Below, in pieces: positions 14,506 to 19,774 of a stretch of 19,774 nucleotides of DNA. Under the pieces are notes generated by a model. It had not been told where the DNA came from, did not search any database, and was given only the letters and a program-made list of their open reading frames with translations. How positions within the stretch are numbered: position 1 is the stretch's first letter; each line of letters opens with the position of its first letter. Made by a program: the position numbers and the translations under genes. Location: the NCBI GenBank assembly GCA_900548455.1, contig URKQ01000047.1, forward strand, positions 1-19,774. The letters run 5' to 3'. Source of the DNA: an uncultured Clostridium sp. (lineage in GTDB: Bacteria > Bacillota > Clostridia > Clostridiales > Clostridiaceae).

Positions 14506-14844
14506 TTAGGTAGTCTTGCTTTTTTCAGATTCTTCTATTTTGATTTCTCTTTCAAGAACAAAGGTCATTACAACTCTAAGAATAAATATAGTACCAACAA
14601 TAATTAGATCATTTATGTTTTTAATTATTACAGTTTTTAATATTTCTGCTGCTAATTTAAAATCAAGAGCAGTAACTAGAGAATTTGCTATATCATATTT
14701 TATTGAGGTTTTAGTTTTATAAATTAAACTTTTAATGTATTTGTAAAAGGCTGTAAAAGTACCTATCAATAATACTATGATTCCCATTAATTCTAGGATT
14801 GAAATGAAATATGGAAGTATAAGTTCAAATAGTTTCTCAAACAT
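14506..14844 (-). CDS. DUF1622 family membrane protein
   Basis: The 112-residue protein has two hydrophobic stretches long enough to span the membrane, about residues 10-34 (ending GIIVLLIGTFTAFY) and 78-96 (DLIIVGTIFILRVVMTFVL). Between them is a basic and then amphipathic loop, KYIKSLIYKTKTSIKYDIAN. The tail is charged (REIKIEESEKSK). The segment ALDFKLAAEILKTV followed by a hydrophobic span is typical of the DUF1622 family, whose function is not known. The ribosome site AAAGGAGA lies seven bases before ATG. The gene stands alone and shares a terminator region with the glycosyltransferase. Confidence 0.75.
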   Translation of the reverse strand: MFEKLFELILPYFISILELMGIIVLLIGTFTAFYKYIKSLIYKTKTSIKYDIANSLVTALDFKLAAEILKTVIIKNINDLIIVGTIFILRVVMTFVLEREIKIEESEKSKTT

Positions 14845-14956
14845 GATATGTCTCCTTTAAAATTTTATTTGTGTTTCTATATTATATTTACTTAAAAAAT
14901 CATAATTATACTTAATTTTTAGGGAACGACGGTATATATAAATTAGCTAAAACAGT

Positions 14957-14985
14957 TTGTCATTAAGGTGGGATTATGATACTAT
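14957..14985 (+). promoter_or_regulatory. Putative sigma-A promoter for the zinc ribbon gene
   Basis: TTGTCA (14957-14962), 17 bases, then TACTAT (14980-14985) fits a vegetative promoter. The transcript would start about 28 bases before the start codon. The rest of the 176-base gap upstream is AT-rich DNA with nothing else recognised. Confidence 0.5.
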
Positions 14986-15020
14986 GTAAACTGATTGTTT
15001 AAACTAAGGAGGAAATTAAA

Positions 15021-15356
15021 ATGACTAATTTACCAAATTGTCCAAAATGTAATTCTGAGTATACTTATGAAGATGGTGATTTATATATTTGTCCAGAATG
15101 TGCATATGAATGGACATTAAGTTCTTTAAATGAAACAGATGAAATTGTAGTTAAGGATGCTAATGGAAATACATTGCAAGATGGAGATAGTGTTGTAATA
15201 ATAAAGGATTTGAAAGTAAAAGGAAGTTCAACACCGTTAAAGATGGGAACTAAGGTAAAAAATATTAAGTTAGTAGATGGAGACCATAATATCGATTGTA
15301 AAATTGATGGATTTGGGGCAATGAGCTTAAAATCAGAATTTGTAAAAAAAGCGTAG
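15021..15356 (+). CDS. yjdM: YjdM/PhnA-type zinc ribbon protein
   Basis: This 111-residue protein has an N-terminal zinc ribbon with CPKC (Cys7, Cys10) and CPEC (Cys24, Cys27). A small beta domain with the hallmark segment VKDANGNTLQDGDSVVIIKDLKVKG and the ending GFGAMSLKSEFVKKA follows. This is the full-length pattern of the YjdM family. The family was once called PhnA or alkylphosphonate uptake protein, but its link to phosphonate metabolism was not upheld and its function is unclear. GGAGG lies seven bases before ATG. The gene is monocistronic, with its own promoter and terminator. Confidence 0.9.
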   Translation: MTNLPNCPKCNSEYTYEDGDLYICPECAYEWTLSSLNETDEIVVKDANGNTLQDGDSVVIIKDLKVKGSSTPLKMGTKVKNIKLVDGDHNIDCKIDGFGAMSLKSEFVKKA

Positions 15357-15360
15357 GTAT

Positions 15361-15392
15361 AAAAAATGATGCATAAAATTGCATCATTTTTT
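15361..15392 (+). terminator. Intrinsic terminator after yjdM
   Basis: AAAAAATGATGCA pairs perfectly with TGCATCATTTTTT around TAAAAT. It lies four bases after the stop codon, and the symmetric A/T tails could work in both directions. Confidence 0.85.
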
Positions 15393-15430
15393 ATTTAAAT
15401 AAGAACAGTATGGGCTATAGGAAATATAAA

Positions 15431-15460
15431 TTAGAAAGATTAATGAAGTAGGGTTATAAT
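15431..15460 (+). promoter_or_regulatory. Possible promoter for the MtaA/UroD-like gene
   Basis: A consensus TATAAT at 15455-15460 lies 22 bases before the start codon. The upstream hexamer TTAGAA (15431-15436, 18-base spacer) is poor, and the distance to the ribosome site GGGGAGGG is very short. Confidence 0.3.
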
Positions 15461-15482
15461 CAAATGTGGGGAGGGAAGAAAA

Positions 15483-16538
15483 ATGTTTAAGGAAGAAATG
15501 ACTCCTAAAGAAAGAATGGTAGCTTTTAGTAGAGGAGAAGAAATTGATAGGGTGATTTGTATACCAGATATGGGAGTTACAATGGCACCTTTTTTAGGTA
15601 TAAATACAAGAGATTACTATCATTCAGCAGAAAATATGGCAGCTTTAGAAGTAGCGCTGTTTAACAGACTTCACCATGATGGGGTTGGGATATCTACAAG
15701 TCTTAGAGGTATTGCAGAGGCAATGGGCTCAAAGGTAGAGTATCCTGAATATGGTATTTCATACTTGAAAGAACCGATTGTAAAAAAGGTAGAAGATATT
15801 GAAAAACTTAAAATTATTGATCCACTAAAGGATGGAAATTTACCAACGTTACTTAAAGCCATCCGACTTACAAAAGAAGCTTTATTTGATAAGGTAGATG
15901 TTAGTGCTTCTATGTCAGGTCCTTTTAGTGTAGCTGCCTCTGTAGTAGGAACGGAAAATTTGTTAAGATGGACAAGGAAATATCCAGAAAAGATTCATGT
16001 GTTAATGGATATAATCGCTGAATGTAATAATAGATATATTGAAGAAGTTGCAAAACTGGGAGTTTCTATAGGATTTGCTGATCCTGTATCATCTACAAGC
16101 TTGATTAGTCCAAGATTATTTAGAGAGTTTTCATTACCAGCGCTAAAAAAGAATGTAGATAAGATAAAGGAAAAAACTGGTGGAAGTCCAAGCATACATA
16201 TATGTGGTAAAAGTAGAGCTATATGGGAAGATGTTTTAAGTACAGGTATATCCAATTTTAGCATTGACAATGTAGAAGATATTGAAGAGGCTAAGAAAGT
16301 TATGGGAGACAGAGTAATTATTACAGGTAATGTACCCCCTGTGGAAGTTGTATATACTGGCGGTAAAGATAACATATATAATTCAGTAAAGGAATGTATT
16401 AGAAAAGGGCATGATTCTAAAAAAGGATATATATTAAGCACAGGATGCCAAATCCCAATGCATACACCAATTGAAAATATTGAGCTGTTTATGAAGGCAG
16501 GGGAAAAATATGGTACCTATCCAATAGTAACACCATAA
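15483..16538 (+). CDS. Uroporphyrinogen decarboxylase-family protein, MtaA/CmuA-like methyltransferase
   Basis: The 351-residue protein has the UroD/MtaA TIM-barrel layout: a TPKERM start with the SRGEEIDRVICIPD segment, DGVGIST near residue 60, the SASMSGPFSVAASVVG segment near 140, and SIGFADPVSS near 197. The zinc site typical of corrinoid:thiol methyltransferases is present as His239-x-Cys241 (HICGKS) and Cys322 (STGCQIPMHTP). These residues bind zinc and activate the thiol acceptor in MtaA, MtbA and CmuA, and true uroporphyrinogen decarboxylases lack them. A corrinoid methyl-transfer reaction is therefore more likely than heme synthesis. No corrinoid protein or substrate-specific methyltransferase lies beside it in this window, so substrate and acceptor are unknown. 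GGGGAGGG lies seven bases before ATG. The gene ends facing a convergent gene. Confidence 0.8.
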   Translation: MFKEEMTPKERMVAFSRGEEIDRVICIPDMGVTMAPFLGINTRDYYHSAENMAALEVALFNRLHHDGVGISTSLRGIAEAMGSKVEYPEYGISYLKEPIVKKVEDIEKLKIIDPLKDGNLPTLLKAIRLTKEALFDKVDVSASMSGPFSVAASVVGTENLLRWTRKYPEKIHVLMDIIAECNNRYIEEVAKLGVSIGFADPVSSTSLISPRLFREFSLPALKKNVDKIKEKTGGSPSIHICGKSRAIWEDVLSTGISNFSIDNVEDIEEAKKVMGDRVIITGNVPPVEVVYTGGKDNIYNSVKECIRKGHDSKKGYILSTGCQIPMHTPIENIELFMKAGEKYGTYPIVTP

Positions 16539-16558
16539 AAGTAGAATCTTATTTAAAA

Positions 16559-16574
16559 GGGCGCTTAGGCGCCC
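16559..16574. terminator. GC-rich hairpin between convergent genes
   Basis: GGGCGC-TTAG-GCGCCC is unusually GC-rich for this DNA. TTTTAAAT follows it on the minus strand, making it a good terminator for the acetyltransferase. On the plus strand the following TAAAAT gives only a weak U-tract. Confidence 0.75.
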
Positions 16575-16585
16575 TAAAATTCGCA

Positions 16586-17038
16586 TTATAAAAGGTTAAG
16601 AACCATAACTTTTTCCCCATTAATATCAAGTTCTCCATTAAACTTAAATCCAATGTTTTTATAGATATTTAGTGCAACGGAATTGTCTTCGTATATGCTT
16701 AAGTATATTTTGATGCAATTATATTCATTTTGAATGTGGGAGATTAAAAGTGGAAGGACCATCTTTCCATAGCCTTTTCCTTGATATTTTTCGTCAATTA
16801 AAAATCTATCAAGCCATACCCGTCCATTAGCGCCTTCATCAGGGAACAGTCCATACATTGCAAATCCAATGATGTTTGATTCATCACAAATGGCAATTGG
16901 TCTCCAAAGATCAAGCTCCTTTGCTTCATTTAAACACTGACGAGTTGTTTCGATGAAGTTTTTTTGCGTTGGTTTAACATGAAGTGATAGTACAATGTCA
17001 ATATTATTTTTAGTGATTTTTTGGAAGTTTATATTCAT
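16586..17038 (-). CDS. GNAT family N-acetyltransferase, possibly diamine/polyamine type
   Basis: This 150-residue protein has the complete GNAT fold. The acetyl-CoA pyrophosphate loop is YQGKGYGK (about residues 84-91), preceded by the V-LDRFLIDEKYQG strand. The downstream NSVALNIYKNIGFKFNGE segment is the usual motif B with the acetyl-CoA-facing Tyr. The N-terminal ITKNNIDIVLSLHVKPTQKNFIE and the WRPIAICDE segment resemble the BltD/PaiA-like spermidine/spermine acetyltransferases of Firmicutes. The substrate cannot be settled from motifs alone. AAGGAG lies nine bases before ATG. A consensus TTGACA on the minus strand at 17103-17098 could be its -35, but the matching -10 is poor. Single gene. 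Confidence 0.82.
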   Translation of the reverse strand: MNINFQKITKNNIDIVLSLHVKPTQKNFIETTRQCLNEAKELDLWRPIAICDESNIIGFAMYGLFPDEGANGRVWLDRFLIDEKYQGKGYGKMVLPLLISHIQNEYNCIKIYLSIYEDNSVALNIYKNIGFKFNGELDINGEKVMVLNLL

Positions 17039-17152
17039 AATTAAAGCTCCTTAACTAATTTAGGTTTATATATTACTTAATCACTCATATAAAATTTTGT
17101 CAACAGATATAATTACAAATTAAGTAAAGTTAACAATATATTTACCTGACAC

Positions 17153-17173
17153 ATCAATTTTTTGAAAATTGAT
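17153..17173. promoter_or_regulatory. Perfect 9-bp inverted repeat upstream of the coiled-coil gene
   Basis: ATCAATTTT and AAAATTGAT are separated by TTG, 36 bases before the ATG at 17210. It has no T-run, so a terminator is unlikely. A dimeric repressor site or a leader hairpin is possible. Confidence 0.35.
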
Positions 17174-17209
17174 ACGATAAGTAGATTAGAGTAGTTAGGA
17201 GGGGAATTA

Positions 17210-17914
17210 ATGAAAATTGATAGTTCTATGCCTATTTTTGATGGGGGATTATTTAAAAATACTAATATGGGGAAGCAAAAAGGTGAGGTTTTTAATAATA
17301 AACTAAAAATTAATGAAAAAGAAAAGTCTTTTAGTGAGATGCTCCAAGAGCAAATTTTAAAATTAAAAGAAAGAAAAGAAGTTGTCCAAAATAATGAAAA
17401 GTTTACAGTGGAAGAAAAAAAGAATAAGCTTGATGAAATAAATAAGCAATTAAGTGAACTGCAAGAACAGTTGTTACAAGCAAACCTTATGGAAAAGGAA
17501 AAGGAACTTGAAGAGAAAAATGACAAGTTACGAGAAGCTAATGAGAAAAATCAAGAATTGCAAGAGGAATTAAATGGAGATATAAAGAAGGATGGAATTA
17601 TTATCGCTAAAAGTTTAGTAAAACTAATAAATTCAAATAGTTATATTAAAAATGCACATGAGTTTAACATAACTAAGGAAAGCATGAAAACAGAATTATC
17701 ATATTTGGAAATGAAAAATGTTCCTAGAGAGGATTGGTCATTTAATAATAAGCAAGCTACTAAACTGAGAAATAATATAAATTCTTTAAAGAACGCTTCT
17801 ATGAATGCAACTGCAAAGTCTATTAAGTATACTCAGGAAGAAAAAGAGGATAATAACAAAGATAGAATAGAGAAAAAAGAAAAAGAAGATATTTATTTTG
17901 AAGATAATAAATAA
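17210..17914 (+). CDS. Coiled-coil protein of unknown function
   Basis: The frame encodes 234 very hydrophilic residues. After a loosely structured start (MKIDSSMPIFDGGLFKN), residues about 40-120 form a near-continuous coiled coil of Glu, Lys, Leu and Gln with heptad spacing. Residues 124-200 form a smaller, more mixed helical region (DGIIIAKSLVKLINSNSYIKN then EMKNVPREDW), and the tail (205-234) is almost all charged. There is no signal peptide, membrane segment or Cys. TAGGAGGGG lies a few bases before ATG, so the gene is surely translated. It precedes the serS T-box leader but has no obvious functional tie to it. The short N-terminal motif followed by a coiled coil is reminiscent of flagellar or secretion accessory proteins, but I cannot name a family. 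Confidence 0.6.
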   Translation: MKIDSSMPIFDGGLFKNTNMGKQKGEVFNNKLKINEKEKSFSEMLQEQILKLKERKEVVQNNEKFTVEEKKNKLDEINKQLSELQEQLLQANLMEKEKELEEKNDKLREANEKNQELQEELNGDIKKDGIIIAKSLVKLINSNSYIKNAHEFNITKESMKTELSYLEMKNVPREDWSFNNKQATKLRNNINSLKNASMNATAKSIKYTQEEKEDNNKDRIEKKEKEDIYFEDNK

Positions 17915-17931
17915 AAGTTTTATATTTCTTA

Positions 17932-17960
17932 TTGTAAAATATCAAAGAATAGTTTATAAT
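17932..17960 (+). promoter_or_regulatory. Sigma-A promoter of the serS transcript
   Basis: TTGTAA (17932-17937), 17 bases and a consensus TATAAT (17955-17960) place the transcript start near 17967, just ahead of the T-box stem I. A second TATAAT at 17974-17979 has no matching -35. Confidence 0.6.
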
Positions 17961-17977
17961 GAACAAAAACGTTTATA

Positions 17978-18201
17978 ATAGCAATGATGAAAGCTACGAT
18001 TTATAAATTTCTTAAGAGAGCCGATGGTTGGTGTGAATCGGTGAAATGATAAGTCTTTCCACTTTTTGAGCTGTCAGTGAAAACTGAAAGGTTGGTAACC
18101 TATATATTACTAATTAAGTGGTTAGCTTTTATTAGCTAACAATTTGGGTGGCAACACGGATTTCTTTCGTCCCATGTTTTGGGGAGAAGGGAATCTTTTT
18201 T
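17978..18201 (+). ncRNA. T-box riboswitch controlling serS (serine, UCC specifier)
   Basis: The leader shows the stem I kink-turn GATGA (17985-17989) and the conserved AGAGAGCC...GGTTGGTG apical region (18015-18032). UCC followed by A at 18058-18060 is the likely specifier on the distal side of stem I. The T-box core TGGGTGGCAACACG spans 18145-18158. Its bulge reads UGGC, which pairs with the GCCA end of tRNA-Ser (discriminator G), so specifier and bulge agree on serine. A terminator follows at 18159-18201. When uncharged tRNA-Ser binds both sites the antiterminator forms and serS is transcribed. Confidence 0.92.
18159..18201 (+). terminator. Regulated terminator of the T-box leader
   Basis: The arms 18159-18173 and 18181-18195 (15 positions, one mismatch and four G-U pairs) are followed by TTTTTT. 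The upstream part of the left arm overlaps the region needed for the antiterminator, as expected for a T-box switch. Confidence 0.85.
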
Positions 18202-18282
18202 AATGTATAGAATTGTTATAGAATTCTGTATTAGGAAAAGGCTTTCACTTTGCTTATACGTATAAAAGGAGGATATTTATTT

Positions 18283-19560
18283 ATGTTAGATTTAAAATTT
18301 TTAAGAGAAAATCCAGAGGTAGTTAAAGAAAATATTAAGAAGAAGTTTCAGTTTAAAAAGTTAGAATTAGTAGATGAAGTAATAGAATTAGATATAGAAA
18401 ACCGTAATATTAAAACTGAAGCTGAGACTCTTAGAGCGGATAGAAATAAGTTATCAAAGCAAATTGGTGCTTTATTAAAACAAGGTAAAAAAGAGGAAGC
18501 AGAAGAAGTTAAGAAAAAAGTTGCTGAAGAAGCGGAGCGTCTTTCTGTATTAGAAGTTAAGGAAAATGAATTAGAAGAAAAAATTAAAAATATAATGATG
18601 GTTATACCAAATATAATTGATCCAACTGTGCCAGTGGGTAAGGATGATAGTGAGAATGTTGAGATAGAAAAATTTGGTGAGCCAGTAGTTCCAGAATTTG
18701 AAATTCCTTATCATACAGAAATTATGAGTAAATTTAATGGTATTGATTTAGATGGAGCAAGAAAAGTTGCTGGTAATGGATTCTATTATTTTATGGGGGA
18801 CATAGCTAGACTTCATTCTGCAGTTATATCATATGCGAGAGATTTTATGATAGATAAAGGATTTACTTATTGCATTCCTCCATATATGATTCGTAGTGAA
18901 GTTGTTACTGGAGTAATGAGCTTTGCAGAGATGGATGCCATGATGTATAAAATTGAAGGTGAAGATTTATACCTTATTGGAACAAGTGAACATTCTATGA
19001 TTGGTAAGTTTATAGATACTATATTACCAGAAAAAAGCTTGCCACAAGCGTACACATCTTATTCACCATGTTTTAGAAAAGAAAAGGGAGCTCATGGAAT
19101 TGAAGAAAGAGGAGTATATAGAATACACCAATTTGAAAAGCAAGAAATGATAGTTGTTTGTAAACCAGAAGAAAGTAAAGAATGGTTTGAAAAACTATGG
19201 AAATATACTGTTGAATTATTCCGTTCTTTAGACATTCCTGTTAGAACTATAGAATGTTGTTCTGGAGATTTAGCAGACTTAAAAGTTAAGTCAATTGACG
19301 TTGAAGCTTGGTCTCCTAGACAAAATAAATACTTTGAAGTTGGAAGTTGCTCTAATCTTGGAGATGCTCAAGCTCGTAGATTAAAAATACGTGTTAATGG
19401 AGAAGATGGAAAATATTTTGCTCATACATTAAACAACACTGTAGTAGCACCTCCAAGAATGTTAATTGCATTTTTAGAAAATAACTTAAATGAAGATGGA
19501 ACTATAAATATTCCAGAAGCACTTCAACCATATATGGGTGGTAAAACAATAATAAAATAA
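18283..19560 (+). CDS. serS: Seryl-tRNA synthetase
   Basis: This 425-residue class II synthetase charges tRNA-Ser with serine. It starts MLDLKFLRENPEVVKENI, has the two-helix tRNA-binding arm at about 30-100, then motif 1 around PPYMIRSEVV. The serine pocket TSEH follows LIGTS. Motif 2 is CFRKEKGAHGIEERGVYRIHQ and motif 3 is NNTVVAPPRMLIAF. CSGDLADLKVKSIDVEAW and SCSNLGDAQARR are the usual active-site strands, and the C-terminus ALQPYMGGKTIIK is typical. Motif 3 differs from the common bacterial NGSG form, and motif 2 has Lys where Ala/Ser is usual. The start is ATG at 18283, ten bases after AAAAGGAGG. The TTG at 18250 is too far upstream. The T-box with a serine specifier supports the name. 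Whether the genome has a second serS is unknown. Confidence 0.93.
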   Translation: MLDLKFLRENPEVVKENIKKKFQFKKLELVDEVIELDIENRNIKTEAETLRADRNKLSKQIGALLKQGKKEEAEEVKKKVAEEAERLSVLEVKENELEEKIKNIMMVIPNIIDPTVPVGKDDSENVEIEKFGEPVVPEFEIPYHTEIMSKFNGIDLDGARKVAGNGFYYFMGDIARLHSAVISYARDFMIDKGFTYCIPPYMIRSEVVTGVMSFAEMDAMMYKIEGEDLYLIGTSEHSMIGKFIDTILPEKSLPQAYTSYSPCFRKEKGAHGIEERGVYRIHQFEKQEMIVVCKPEESKEWFEKLWKYTVELFRSLDIPVRTIECCSGDLADLKVKSIDVEAWSPRQNKYFEVGSCSNLGDAQARRLKIRVNGEDGKYFAHTLNNTVVAPPRMLIAFLENNLNEDGTINIPEALQPYMGGKTIIK

Positions 19561-19597
19561 GCTAACTTAGATATTTTTATATAAGCTTTAATGCGAG

Positions 19598-19744
19598 AAA
19601 AACTGAATTACCATCGCTCATTGGGGCTTCGAAGCTGACACACAGTAAGGATGAGTTAATATAAGACGGCAGTGGAGATTTGCTTTAGATTTTAAAGAGT
19701 ATGAGCTTCTGCAGATACATTCGCCTAGGATAATTCAGCTTTTT
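19598..19744 (+). other. Structured noncoding region downstream of serS, possible RNA or mobile-element end
   Basis: No credible frame exists here. The outer arms AAAAACTGAATTA (19598-19610) and TAATTCAGCTTTTT (19731-19744, one bulged C) close a 120-base interior. This interior contains the palindrome GCTTCGAAGC (19626-19635), and its GAAGCT can also pair with AGCTTC at 19704-19709. The region is richer in G and C than the flanks. It resembles a compact structured RNA or the structured end of an IS605/IStron-like element, but I do not recognise a known family. It is not a tRNA, 5S, SRP, 6S or T-box sequence as far as I can see. Confidence 0.4.
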
Positions 19745-19765
19745 CAAAAGGAACCCTATGGTTCC
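19733..19765. repeat. Right copy of the 33-bp inverted repeat with terminator-like hairpin
   Basis: The reverse complement of this block matches 1-33 with one mismatch. It contains GGAACC-CTAT-GGTTCC (19750-19765), followed by CTTT, and overlaps the right arm of the helix closing the noncoding structure. It may terminate serS transcripts, but the distant inverted copy suggests a dispersed element. Confidence 0.7.
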
Positions 19766-19774
19766 CTTTGAGTA

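Noticed and set aside
18250..18282. TTG at 18250 as the serS start
   Set aside because: It lies upstream of the AAAAGGAGG site, and the family start MLDLKFLRENPE is at 18283.
19561..19774. tRNA-Ser or SRP RNA after serS
   Set aside because: No cloverleaf, TTCRA arm in the right place, or SRP GGAA/AGCAG motifs can be found. The palindrome TTCGAA alone is not enough.

Overview
This is a low-GC, AT-rich stretch of a spore-forming Clostridium-like chromosome. The evidence is the codon use (AGA, ATA and TTA dominate), strong GGAGG-type ribosome sites, a T-box leader, spore-surface SPOCS-domain and collagen-like proteins, and many short intrinsic terminators. Species cannot be fixed from the sequence alone.

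Layout from left to right. The left edge carries a 33-bp repeat fragment, the broken 3' end of one reading frame and a small unrecognised gene (1-537). A FAD/NADH-dependent CoA-disulfide-reductase-like flavoprotein follows (682-2016), with its own terminator. Next is a tightly overlapping three-gene operon (2191-8820). It encodes a kleisin-like, a small MukE-like and a 1441-residue SMC/MukB-like ATPase subunit, the JetA/JetB/JetC plan of Wadjet-type condensins. No JetD TOPRIM nuclease is present. The operon ends in a perfect terminator shared with a convergent gene.

The middle is a spore-surface block. A minus-strand Cys-rich SPOCS-like protein (8853-9485) diverges from a three-gene operon (9614-13225). 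That operon encodes a collagen-like, BclA-type exosporium protein, a double-SPOCS protein, and a SPOCS protein with a C-terminal beta-sandwich domain. A terminator separates it from a family 2 glycosyltransferase with TPR-like repeats (13363-14430), a plausible glycosylating enzyme for the collagen-like protein.

The right part holds unrelated single genes, each with its own signals: a DUF1622 membrane protein (minus), a YjdM/PhnA-type zinc ribbon protein, an MtaA/UroD-family methyltransferase-like protein, a GNAT acetyltransferase (minus) and a coiled-coil protein of unknown role. Then comes seryl-tRNA synthetase under a T-box leader, with UCC as probable specifier and a UGGC bulge that fits tRNA-Ser. 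After serS lies about 210 bp of noncoding DNA that can fold into a closed RNA-like structure. It ends in an inverted copy of the repeat found at the left edge.

The items most worth following are the JetD-less condensin operon with its unusual ATPase motifs, the repeat and structured noncoding DNA at the window edges, and the two-part collagen protein with a Cys-rich hinge beside SPOCS proteins and a glycosyltransferase.
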